A DNA stretch of 64,000 bases from Mytilisepta virgata. Lineage: Eukaryota; Mollusca; Bivalvia; Mytilida; Mytilidae. Below the pieces are notes generated by a model. It was given only the letters and a program-made list of their open reading frames with translations. It did no database searches and was not told where the DNA came from. Positions 44,926 to 56,504 of this stretch are shown one piece after another. How positions within the stretch are numbered: the first letter of the stretch is position 1; the number at the start of each line of letters is the position of its first letter. The stretch covers positions 68,804,314 through 68,868,313 of the forward strand of contig CM051521.1 of assembly GCA_028015205.1 (NCBI GenBank). The letters are read 5' to 3'. Position numbers and translations under genes: made by a program.

Positions 44926-46703
44926 AACTTTTTTTTTTTTTTTTTTTTTAATTTCTTTTTCAATAGTCAGGATTTTACAGTCCCCCTACAATCACCACCT
45001 GACTATAGTGTTTGGGGGCGACATAATTTAAATATAAGGTATGATCAAATATCTGACTGTATTTTTTTTTTTTTATATTATAAAGTGAAAATTACAACAA
45101 AATAAACAACAAAATCTCTCTCTCTCACTCTCTCTTCCATCTTGTACGCTTCATACATACAGTAATATGCTTTGGTTGTACAAGAATAAAATCTAATTCA
45201 AAATGAAATCTGCTTTTTAGCTCACCTGGCTATTGCCAGGGTGAGCTTTTGCCATCACTTGGCGTCCGGCGTCCGTCCGTCGTTAGCTTTTCATTCAAAC
45301 ATCTTCTCCTCAGAAACCATTTGGCCAATTCCAACCAAACTTTGCATGAGTGGTATATGGAAGGTCCTCAACAAAGTTTCCTCATTTAGTTCTGATTGGT
45401 CAAGAAACATGGCCACCAGAGGCAATTCTTGTTTCTGATTGGCTGATTTTCAAAAATCTTCTCCTCTGAAACCACTGGGCCGATTGGTTTGAAACTTGAT
45501 AGGAATGATCTATGACATGTCCTCTACAAACGATCCTCAATTTATTTTGATCTGACATAAAACATGGCTGTCGTAGCTAAAAATAGAATATAGGGGTGCA
45601 TGTGTTGTTTTTGGCTTATAACTTAAAAACCGTTACAGATATCAAAAATCTGACAGGGGTAAAATTGATCAGCATGACAAGATCTACCTACCCTGAAATT
45701 TTGAAGAAAATCCCAAAACCCATGTAGGAGTTATTGCCCTTTTTTCGTCAAATTTTCAAAATTTAACATTTTTCGTCATTTATCTCCAAAACTATTTGAG
45801 ATAGAAGTGAAATGTAAATTTGAAAAATGTTTGCCATGTTGAGGTCTACATACCCTGAAATTTTAAAGGAAATCCCAAAACCCATTTAGGAGTTGTTGCC
45901 CTTTTTTGTCAAATTTTCAAAATTTTTTCATTCAAAAATCTTCTCCTCTGAAACCGCTGGGGCGATTGGTTTGAAACTTGATAGGAATGATCTATGACAT
46001 GTCCTCTACAAACGATCCTCAATTTATTTTGATCTGACATAAAACATGGCTGTCGTAGCTAAAAATAGAATATAGGGGTGCATGTGTTGTTTTTGGCTTA
46101 TAACTTAAAAACCGTTACAGATATCAAAAATCTGACATGAGGTAAAATTGATCAGCATGACAAGATCTACCTACCCTGAAATTTTGAAGGAAATCCCAAA
46201 ACCCATTTAGGAGATATTGCCCTTTTTTCGTCAAATTTTCAAAATTTAACAGTTTTCGTCATTTATCTCCAAAACTATTTGAGATAGAAGTGAAATGTAA
46301 ATTTGAAAAATATTTGCCATGTTGAGGTCTACCTACCCTGAAATTTTAAAGGAAATCCCAAAACCCATTTAGGAGTTGTTGCCCTTTTTTGTCAAATAAA
46401 TTTTCCCTGAACAATTGAACCAATTGCAACAAACTTGGTCAAATAGTTGATTAATTGTCCAATGAAAACCAGACTCCAGGTGAGCGATACAGGCTCTGGT
46501 GAGCCTCTAGTTTAAATTAGATTTTCATTTACTTAACTTTAGCTGATAATTAACAAAAATTATAAAAATAATCTCATGAAAAGATAATTTGTAGAGGCGC
46601 CCAGAATTTTTCATAGGCGTACATCTTATTATTTTTATTTGCAATATAAAAATCATATGATTTGTATTGTTTGATTCTAGACCTTAGTCCAGTTACATTT
46701 GGA
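44926..46703 (-). mobile_element. retroposed sequence with 8-bp duplication
   Basis: AAAATCAG occurs at both ends (44,918-44,925 and 46,704-46,711), while K3 has it once. The left edge is a run of about 20 T, so the insert is a minus-strand sequence with a poly(A) tail. This is typical of LINE-mediated retroposition. Without A17 it is about 485 bp. It has a CT-rich patch (45,116-45,135) and no recognised ORF; the source is unknown. Confidence 0.7.
45218..46510 (+). mobile_element. family A element A17
   Basis: 5' AGCTCACCTGGCTATTGCCAGGGTGAGCT, CCGTCCGTCG microsatellite, two long tandem body units of about 480 bp (CTTCTCCTCTGAAACC at about 45,457 and 45,939), and 3' CCAGGTGAGCGATACAGGCTC...CTCTAG. 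It sits inside the retroposed insert. Confidence 0.85.
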
Positions 46704-46905
46704 AAAATCAGTACATTACTGTACAATATTAAAGCTCTGATCAGCACGTTTTGTCGCAGTATTTTCATGATATATGATGTGCTAAGCTACGAATTTAAGT
46801 ATTTCAACAACTTTTTATATTTTTTTCTAAGCCAGCAATCCACGAATTTACGTATCCCACGAAATGCCCTTTTTTCTCTATGCACGAAAATAAATTAATC
46901 CACAG

Positions 46906-47652
46906 TATTCTCGTTGTATAATGGAGACTTGCTCTCGGAATTGAAGCCCCTCATACGTATTTATAAAGCTGAATCTAATCTATAATATTAAAATTGTGAC
47001 GTAAGCCTAGGACTACGTCTCTAGCATAAAGTTATCCAAATTATTTAAAAAGATTCATTCTACACTTGTCTATAAATCGGGCATGATTTTCGTAGTTTTA
47101 ATTATACCTGGGGCTATATAGGATAGAATTTTCTAAATTGCACTGCCTTTTCATTAGAATAATAAAAATATAGGAAATTTGCTCATTTAAGACAACTATA
47201 GTCCATTCCAGTAGAGTACACTTTCTCTGCAAAATGAATTTTCACTCGTGCTTATTGAAGAGCAGAACAGAAAAAATAAATGCACTGCCCTGTGAATATT
47301 AAAGTGGTTGAAGGCATTACAAAAACCCATTTAAAAAGGAAAACATCCTATCCTGGGCAGAAAAATATGACTGAAATAAAGACACCACAGCATGGAAAAG
47401 GTCATAAATTTATGGGTGGGGGGGGGGGGGGGGGGGGAGGGGGTCTCTGAAAAACACCATTTTTCGCCAAGTCCGTGAAAGAGTGTGGAATATTTTTTTC
47501 TGTCGATGGTGTCTAATAAATAACAATATCTATGATATATTTTATTAATTCTTTTGGCTTGCCTTAAAGTTCGTATAGGTTACAATACATAATTAGAAGA
47601 TTCACTGGGTGCAGCCATTTTATGAAGAGATGATTGAGCCCCAAAATGAATA
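46906..47652. other. non-coding stretch
   Basis: No gene or named repeat. A pure G run of about 24 lies at 47,417-47,440. Confidence 0.5.
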
Positions 47653-48398
47653 CTGTGGATTCATGTATTTTCGTGGATACCAATTCTTGTGGATAGAGAA
47701 AAAAAGGCATTTCGTGGGATACGTAAATTCGTGGATTGCTGGCTTAGAAGAAAATATATAAACAGTTGTATAAATGCTGAAATTCGTGGCTTGGCACATC
47801 AGATATCGTGAACTGCGACAAAATGTGCCGATCAGACATTGATATTGTACTGTAAAGTACTGATTTTAAGCGCTGATAAAATAAGTCTAACAAACAGATT
47901 CTTCAAATTTTGAACGGAACAAAGCTTGTCATGAATTTAACAAGAATAACAAAATCCGTACTTATTTACTTGTTAGGTTAATCAGGTGTGAAATATATAT
48001 TGACAAAATTGCAATCACTTGTCACCTAATATCTCGGGGCATATACATCCATATTTTTAATCTGATTACGATAATTTTAATAATTTCTGCTTTATTATCT
48101 TTTTACAAGATGTTATTACTGTAATTTATGAGAAAGTCCGTATTGTTTAGGCCTACTTAGGATTAATATTTTTCTTGAATGTTTGAATTAAAAAAGAACC
48201 GGAAGTGAATTCCGCGACAATTTAGACAGTCTAAATATTTTTAAAGAAAATTATTTGAGCGTTTATATGGTTTCAAACTTGAGTGCATTTAAGCTCAAGT
48301 AAAAATATTATTTTTTGTTGGATATTTAAATTTGTGGTTTACTGGGACCCACGAAAACCACGAAAATTGGTATACAACTAATTTTAATGAATCCACAG
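47653..48398 (-). mobile_element. MITE K2, full length
   Basis: 746 bp with ends CTGTGGATTCAT and ATGAATCCACAG, flanked by TA on both sides. It is the reverse orientation of K1 and K3 and provides the uninterrupted reference. There is no coding potential. Confidence 0.85.
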
Positions 48399-48926
48399 TA
48401 TCACACTATCTTCCGATTGGTCAATATCATATTTATTTGTAAATGATTTAAAACAAGAGTGGGTCTTTACTCGAAATATTCTAAATCAAACTTTTTCACA
48501 TGAATGTTTAAAAATGTGTGCAAATTGAAGATTTAAATGGTGGACCCCCGGATTTTCGGGAAAATTGCAAACACCCTTTTTCAATCTTATTTTCAGTTAA
48601 GAAAAGCAACGGGAACATATATTTTAAATTGCTTTACATTATTCCGTTACACTTCCTCCACAACGGAATGCTATAATTTTTCTATTAATTAGTATGGAAA
48701 GTTATTAAATTTTATTGCATATTGGGGTACCCCCATATGGGAAATAATATAGAACGGCTAATTGTTGTTTGTAACCTATAGCAGTGGGTCCTTTTCTAAA
48801 ATTGTAGTTCTATACAACAAAAATAAAATAAAACAGTATATTTCGACGTATTATCATGAAATTTTAATAGCATCGTTGCGTCAATCTTTCAGCTCATGAG
48901 TTATAGTCTGTTTCTGAAATCTGTTA
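48399..48926. other. non-coding stretch
   Basis: AT-rich, no recognised gene or repeat. Confidence 0.5.
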
Positions 48927-49702
48927 CTGTGGATTCGTTAATATTCGTTGTATACCAATTTTCGTGGTTTTCGTGGGTCCCAGTAAACAACAAATTTAAA
49001 TATCCTACGAAAAATAAATTTTTTACTTAAGCTTAAATGCTCTGAAGTTTGAAACCACGGAGTTTTGGTGTACATATCTGAGACAACATTGAACAATTGA
49101 GTTTTTACAGCATGTTCTTGGATACTGAAATATGATGAGTCAGCTATTTCCACAGAGGATACAGTGTTTCATGTAATTTTGTCTTTCGTAACATATAAAC
49201 GCTCAAAAAATTTTTTTAAAAATATTTTGATTGTGGAAATTGTCGCGGAATTCACTTCCGATTTTTTTTATTCAGACATTCAAGAAAACTATTAATCCTA
49301 ATTAGGCCTAAACAATACAGACTTTCTCTTAAATTATAGTAAAAACATCTTGTCAAAAGATAATAAAGCAGAAATTATTGATCGTAATTAAAAATATGTA
49401 TGTGTATGCCCCGAGGTATTTGATGACAAGTGATTGCAATTTTGTCAATATATATTTCACACCTGATTAAATTAATCTAACAAGTAAATAATTACGGATT
49501 TTGTTAATCTTGTTAAATTCATGACAAGTTTTGTTCCGTTACCAATTTTAAGAATTTGTTTTGTTAGACTTTTGTTTTATAAGCGCTTAAAATCAGTACT
49601 TTACTGTACAATATTAAAGCTGTGATCAGCACGTTTTGTCGCAGTATTTTCATGATATATGATGTGCTAAGCTACAAATTTTAAGTATTTCAACAACTTT
49701 TT

Positions 49703-51649
49703 AGCTCACCTGACCCGAAGGGTCATGTGAGCTATTGCCATCACTTGGCATCCGTCGGCGTCCGGCCGTCGTCCGTCGTGGCTTCTGGCATCACTTGGCG
49801 TCCGTCATCGTCCGTCGTCCGGCGTTAACTTTTTCAAAAATCTTCTCCTCTGAAACGGCCAGGCAGATTGGATCGAGGCTTCATAGGAATGATATATAAC
49901 ATGTCCTCAACAAACGATCCTCATTTTTGTGTCGCCTGCGGAACGCATGGTCGACACATAGGGATCACTATCTGTCGTCTTGCGTCGTCTTGCGTCTTGC
50001 GTCGTCACACTTTTCTTCTATCCTCAACTACTCGTAAACCGCTCAAAGGATTTTGATGAAACTTTCTCTGTGCATTAATCTTAATGCACAGGTGTGCATT
50101 TATATTTCATTTTTAGAAAATTTTTAATTTTTCTCTATAAAAAATGACATTTTCGAAAAAAAAAAAGGGGGGGGGGGGTCAAAACTTCTATCCTCATCTA
50201 CTCCATAACCACTCAAAGGAATTAGATGAAACTTTCACTGTGAATTAATCTTAATGCACAGGTGTGCATATATATTTCATTTTTAGAAAATTTTCATTTT
50301 TTTTTTGTAAAAAATGACATTTTTGCCAAAAAAAAAGGGGGGGGGGGCAAAACTTCTATCCTCAACTACTCAATATCCGCTCAAAGGAATTTGATTAAAC
50401 TTTCTCTGTGCACTACCCTAAATGCACAGGTGTGAATATTTATTTCATTTTTAGAAAAATTAAAAATTTTTTTGTAAAAATTGACATTTTTTGAACGCAA
50501 AAAGGGGGGGGGGGGGGGGGTCAAAACTGCTATCCTCAACTACCCCATAACCGCTCAAAGGAATTTGATGAAACTTTCTGTGCATTAACCTTAATGCACA
50601 GATGTGCATATATATTTCATTTTTAGAAAATTTTAATTCTATTTTGGGTAAAAATTGACATTTTTGAAAAAAAAAGGGGGGGGGGGGGAGGGGATTCAAA
50701 ACTTCTATCCTCAACTACTCCATAACCACTCAAAGCAATTTGATGAAACTTTCTCTGTGCATTAACCTTAATGCAAAGGTGTGCATATATATTTCAGTTG
50801 TAGAACATTTTAATATCTTTTGTAAAAATTGATGTCCGCAGGCGACACATGTCTTCCTTGGAAGACTCACACATTTTATATTGATCCGATGAAAAACATG
50901 GCCACTGTTGCGAAAAATAGAACATAGGGGTAAATTGCTGTTTTTTGCTAATAACTCAAAAACTGTTACAGATATCGAAAATCTGATATGGGGTAAAATT
51001 GATCAGCATGACAAGATCTACCTACCCTGAAATTTTGAAGGAAATTCCAAAACCCATTTAGGAGTTATTGCCCTTTTTTTGTCAAATTTTCAAAATTTTT
51101 TCATTCAAAAATCTTCTCCTCTGAAACCGCTGGGCCGATTGGTTTGAAACTTAATAGGAATGATCTATGACATGTCCTCTACAAACGATCCTCAATTTAT
51201 TTTGATATGACATAAAACATGGGTGCCGTGGCTGAAAATAGAATATAGGGGTGCATGTGTTGTTTTTGGCTTATAACTTAAAAACCGTTACAGATATAAA
51301 AAATCTGACATGAGGTAAAATTGATCAGCATGACTAGATCTACCTAACCTGAAATTTTGAAGGGAATTCCAAATTCTATTTAGGAGTTATTGGTTTGTGT
51401 AATTTGAGGTCGGGTTCTGTTACATTTATTTAAGGTTCACCCTTATTCCTGGTCAATTTTATCAACTTACTGCCAGGACTACCACCATCAGGGAACATAT
51501 TTTAACATTAAACCTTATGAAAAATAAATCTTCAACAAATTTTCCCTGAACAATTGAACCAATTGCAACAAACTTGGTCAAATAGTTGATTAATTGTCCA
51601 ATGAAAACCAGACTCCAGGTGAGCGATACAGGCTCTGTTGAGCCTCTTG
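49703..51649 (+). mobile_element. family A element A18, holding a family D element
   Basis: Palindrome AGCTCACCTGACCC/GGGTCATGTGAGCT. The 5' microsatellite region is doubled: CATCACTTGGCATCCGTCGG is followed by a second GCATCACTTGGCGTCCGTC, as if two element starts were fused. The body resembles A17. 3' end CCAGGTGAGCGATACAGGCTC...CTCTTG. Confidence 0.8.
49931..50870 (+). mobile_element. family D element, complete
   Basis: 5' GTCGCCTGCGG (49,931) with a nearby inverted GTCGACAC, GTCGTCTTGCGTC microsatellite, then five ~170-bp units. Each unit has CTATCCTCAACTACTC, CGCTCAAAGGAATTTGATGA and TGCACAGGTGTGCAT (a palindromic box), and four contain a run of 10 or more G. 3' CCGCAGGCGAC (50,836-50,846) is followed by the perfect hairpin GTCTTCC-TT-GGAAGAC (50,851-50,866). 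It is nested in A18 within a T-rich site. There is no coding potential. Confidence 0.85.
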
Positions 51650-54184
51650 TTAAAAAATCTTCTCCTCTGAAACTGCTGGGCCAATATGAACCAAGCTTGG
51701 TCTGAATCATCACCAGGGTACCCAGTTTCAAAATTGTATCCGATGAGTCCAAGGACCAAACAACATGGCCGCTGTTACTATATATAGAACATAGGGGTAA
51801 ATTGCTGTTTTTGGTTAATAACTCAAAAACCAGTACAGATATCGAAAATCTGACTAGGGTAAAAATGATCAACACGGCAAGATCTACCTACCCTGCAATT
51901 TTGAAGTTAATTGGAAAACCCATCTTGGAGTTATTGCCCTTTTTTTGTGAAATTTTCAAATTTTTTGTACATTTTGTTTTATATTTTGAAAAGTATTAGA
52001 GATAGAGGTTAAGTTTTATTGCAAAAATGTTAAGCATGTCAAGATCAACATACCCTCTAATTTTGTTATAAATCAGAATACCCATCTTGGAGTTATTGCC
52101 CTTTCTTTGTAAAATTTTCAACATTTTAATATATTTTGCCTAATATTACATTAACTATAAGAGATAGAAATTAATTTTCAATTGCAATTATGTTCAGCAT
52201 GTCAAGATCTACATATCCTCTAATTTTGAAGTAAATATGATTACCCATCTTGGAGTTATTGCCCTTTTTTATCAAATTTTCCAAAAAATTAATATATTTC
52301 GTCTTATATTTCAAAAAGTATTAGAGATAGAGGTTAAGTTTTTACTGTCAAAATGTTCATCAAGTCAAGATCTACTTGCCATGAAATTTTCAGACGAATC
52401 GGTCAACCCTTAGTTGGGTTATTGCCCCTGAATTGTTAATTTTAAGGAAATTTTGCAGTTTTAGGTTATTATCTTGAATAATATTATAGATAAAGACAAA
52501 TTGTAAACAGCAAAAATGTTCAACAAAGTAAGATCTACAAATAAGTCAACATGACCAAAATCATTGATTGACCCTTTATAGGAGTTTTTGCCCTTTAAAG
52601 CAGCATCCAGCGTAAACTTTCCTTTAAAGATCTTTTCCTCTCAAACCACTAGGCCAATTGAGACCAAACTTTGGTGGAATGGTCCTTGGGTGGCCCCCTT
52701 CCAAAATTATGTCTGGCATCCCCGACTTCCAACCGAGATGGCTGCTGTTACTAAAAATAGAAAAAAAATGGGGTGACTTTCAAAAATCTTCTTATATGAA
52801 ACTACAAGTCCAGTTGGAACTAAAGTTGGCAGTAATAGTTCTTAGGAGGTTCTCTTTCAGAAATATGTCCAATGACCCGGACTGTTAACCAAGATGGCCG
52901 CCACAGCCGAACTTAGTTTAACATAGGGCCCTATGGGAAAATTCATTGAAAAATCTTCTTGTCTTAAACCACTTGACCAATTGGAACCAGACTTGGCAGC
53001 AATGGTCCTTAGATGGTCCTCTTACAGAGGTGCGTCCGATGACCCGGACTGTCAACCGAGTTGTCCGCCACAGCCGAACTTAGTTTAACATAGGCCCTAT
53101 AGGAAAATTCATTGAAAAATCTTCTTGTCTGAAACCACTTGACATATTGGAGCAGGACTTGGCGGCATTGGTCCTTAGGAGGTCCTCTTTCAGAAATGTG
53201 TCTGATTTCGTGGAGTGTGAACCAAGATGGCCACCACAGCAGAACTTAGTTTTATATAGGACCCTATCGGAAATTCACTCAAAATCTCGTCTGAAACCAG
53301 TAAGCCAATTAGAATTAGACTTGGTAGCAATGGTCCTTAGATGGTCCTCTTTCAGAATTTTATGCGATGACCCAGACTGTCAACCAAGATGGCCGCCACA
53401 CCCGAACTTAGTTTAACGTAGGGCCCTATGGAAAAATTCATTGAAAAATCATTATGGCCGAACTTAAATATAGGACCATATAGGAAAATTCTTGTCTGAA
53501 ACCACTTCACACATTGGGGCCAGACTTGGCAGCATTGGTCCTCTTTCAGAAATGTGTCCGATTTCATGGACTGTAAACCAAGATGGTCACCACAGCCGAA
53601 CTTAGTTTAACATAGAACCCTATGGGAAATTCACTCAAAAATATACATGTCTGAAACCACTAAGCCAATTGGAACCAAACTTGGCAGTAATGGTACTTGG
53701 GAGATTCCCTTTCAGAATTGTGTCCTATTACCAGGACTGTTAACCATGATGGCCGCCACAGCCGAACTTAGTTTAACATAGGGCACTATGGGAAAATTCA
53801 TTGAAAAATCATCTCGTCTGAAACCACTTGACCAATTGGAGCCAGACTTGGCAGCAATGGTCTTTGGCAGGTCCTCTTTCAGAAATATGTCTGATTTTGT
53901 GGAATGTGAACCAAGATGGCCGTCACAGCTGAACTTACTTTAGTGTAGGACCCTATGGGAAATTCACTCAAAAATCTTTTCGTCTGAATCTACTGAGCGA
54001 ATTGGAACTAAAGTTGGCAGCATTGGTGCTTAGATGGTATTCTTTCAAAAATGTGTCCGATCACCCGGATTGTCTACCAAGATCGCCGCCACGGCCGAAT
54101 GTAGTTAAATATAGGACCCTATAGGAAAATAAATTTTAAAAAGTTAAATCCAGCTGAGCGATACAGGCTCTTGGGAGCCTCTAG
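51650..54184 (+). mobile_element. family A element A19 (5' end not separate)
   Basis: Continuous body units: A1-type, then GATGGCCGCCACAGCCGAACTTAG type from about 52,890. They end in a 3' terminus with AGCTGAGCGATACAGGCTC...GAGCCTCTAG at 54,184. Its start may be the first of the two fused starts at 49,703. Confidence 0.7.
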
Positions 54185-54234
54185 TTCTCTATCCAAGAAA
54201 ATTGGTATCCACGAAAATAAATTAATCCACGTTA

Positions 54235-54398
54235 TCCTGTGACCCCACCCGTCATCCAAGATGGCCGCCAAAGCCGAACAGTGTTTAACGTAGGACCTAA
54301 GTGGACAAATCAGTGAGATATTTTCTTGTTTGAAACCAGTGAGCCAGTTGGAACTTGACATAGTCCAGCTGAGTGATACAGGCTCCTGGGAGCCTCAA
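54235..54398 (+). mobile_element. family A 3' fragment A20
   Basis: One body unit (CATCCAAGATGGCCGCC) and a degenerate 3' end (AGCTGAGTGATACAGGCTCC, GGAGCCTCAAG). Confidence 0.65.
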
Positions 54399-54402
54399 GT
54401 TC

Positions 54403-56500
54403 ATTTTCAGTTTTTCCCAATTTTCTGCTAAAATCACATATTTAACCCAGAATTTACCTTATATTAATGTTGAGCCAGAGGAATTCATAATACAACTGGA
54501 GGCTCACATGAGCCCGTATTGCTCACCTGGCTTCAATTAGCCCATTGGAAAATATAAGGTCTGTTGCCACATGGCTGTTTAAAAAATTTGGTACTAGACC
54601 ATCATACAATCATTCAGGAATATTATTAATTCAATCTGTCAAACGGTTTCGAAGAAAAAGTTGTTTGTATGTTTTTCCCATAAGGTCTTATATATTTTTA
54701 CTATATCCAATGGTGGTGGCCATCTTGGATTTCCAATCACCAAAATCACAAATTTGGTAGAGGACCATCTAAGAACATTCCTGCAAAGTTCGTTTGGTCT
54801 TGTGGTTTCTGACAAAAGATTTTTGAAACATTGGTTACTGTGTTAGCTATGTCCTGCAGTGGTAGCCATCTTGGATTTCCGATCAGCATCAAAATTGCAA
54901 ATTTGGTACAGGACCATCATACAGTCATTCAGGCATATTATTAATTCAATCTGTCAAACGGTTTGGAAGAAAAAGTTGTTTGTATGTATTTCACATAAGG
55001 TCCTTTATTGGTTCAGGGTACATAATTATTCTAAAAATAGATTCATGGGGCACAAAGATATTTCCTTAAAAAGATGTACCAAAAGTTTGGAGATGGTGTG
55101 CATTGTTATCTTTTTACATAGGATAAAGGTTTTTTTTTAATTCTGATAATTAGCCACAGTTCCAATGTAAAAACAAAAATTTTAAATTGCAAAATGCTTA
55201 GTTGAAACTGAGTAATGATACATTGTTTGGATTGGTCATCAATGTGAGATCATTACAGGGAATCCCTATGTGAATTTATGGGTTCCAGTTGTGTGGATTT
55301 TGTGAAATGTTTTATCTGACCCCGAAACTCTGTGATATTCACTTTAAAGGAAATATATTGTCATTAGAGGCAACAAAACTTAGGGTTAGAGCTATATGAC
55401 GTCAAGTTTGAGCCATTTTGGTTGAAATATTAAAGAAGAAAAATTAGGAGCCCGGAACCGTTAACTATGTCCCATGGTGGAGGCCATCTTCGATTTCCAA
55501 TCGGCACCACAATTACAAATTTGGTAGAGCACCATCTAAGGAATATTTCTGGAAAGTAGAAGTTCATTTGGTCTTGTGGTTTCTGACAAGAAGATTTTAT
55601 TTCTTGTTCACAACATATTTGTTGGAATTATACGTCAACATCAGAATTCCAAAGAGTAGCAATGTGTGCACCTCTTCTCGATCAAATTTCAGCCAATCAG
55701 AAGACATTATTGGGCCTAGCAGCCATGTTGAATATTCGATCGGAACCAAAATTATAAATTCTGTAAAGGATCTTGCCAAGAACATTGCTCCATTAGTTCC
55801 ATTTGGTTCATTTTTTTTTAGAAGAAGATTGAAAAGTTAAGGGACTGACAACTGACAATGGACGACGGACGCAAAGTGATGGCAAAAGTTCACCCTGGCT
55901 TTTAGTCAGTTGAGCTAAAAATGATATTTTTTATCTTGGTTAAAAATTATTCTATAAATCTTCAATCTAAATTATCAAGTTTTTCTTTGTTTCCAGTTTT
56001 ACACATTTTTTTCGCTAGAAATCACATATTTAACCCAAAAATTTCTTTCATACTAATACATATAATTAAAAAAATATATTAAATAAATTTAAAATAAGAC
56101 ATTCCGTTTTCATCTTAAGTTATACATTTTGAAAATGTAACCATAAAAAACATTTTTTCTTCATTTCCAGTTTTTCGCATTTTTTCTTTAAAAGTCACAT
56201 TTTTACCAAAAAAATGTACCTTTCTATCAATATTTATAATGAAAAGAAAATATGTAAAAGCTTTTAAATAAACAGTTCATCCTATAACAGAGCTTAGATA
56301 TTAAAACATGTATACAAAAATAACATTTTTTATCTATATTTCCAGTTTTCAGTGATTTTTCTCTAAAAACCACACATTTCACCAAAAAATTATATTTATG
56401 TATATTTTTAATATGTTGTTAGTAGTGGTATAAGTTCCAATTTGCACATAAAAAAGCTTGTGTTGCAATTAGTTGCAGGGATAACACCAGATTGACTAGA
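54403..56500 (-). repeat. right arm X4'-X1' of the large inverted repeat
   Basis: 54,403-54,495 and 55,918-56,500 are the reverse complement of 40,452-40,112, 37,436-37,322 and 32,190-31,976, in that order. Each ~200-bp unit carries CACATATTTAACCC or a close variant. The arm is split by A21. On the left arm the same order is spread out by A13-A15, an orphan exon and family B. Confidence 0.8.
54496..55917 (-). mobile_element. family A element A21, minus strand
   Basis: Read on the minus strand: AGCTCAACTGAC...GTGAACTTTTGCCATCACTTTGCGTCCGTCGTCC at the right. The 3' end CCAGGTGAGCAATACGGGCTC...GAGCCTCCAG is at the left. The empty site at about 40,336-40,352 has five T, while the filled site totals seven. 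Confidence 0.85.
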
Positions 56501-56504
56501 CTAT

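Larger units (their letters stand above)
42956..46905 (+). mobile_element. MITE K1, split by two insertions
   Basis: Starts TA then CTGTGGATTCATTAGTATTC and ends TTAATCCACAG then TA. The full-length relative K2 is 746 bp in the other orientation. K1 is interrupted at 43,540-44,868 (element M) and 44,926-46,703 (a retroposed sequence holding A17). K3 supplies both empty sites. Confidence 0.8.
48927..54234 (+). mobile_element. MITE K3, split by a family A nest
   Basis: The left part (48,927-49,697) parallels K1. The right end is recognised at 54,187-54,234 (GGTATCCACGAAAATAAATT, with a mutated CCACGTTA terminus). About 60 bp of internal K sequence is missing at the junction, so deletion accompanied or followed the family A insertions. 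Confidence 0.7.
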
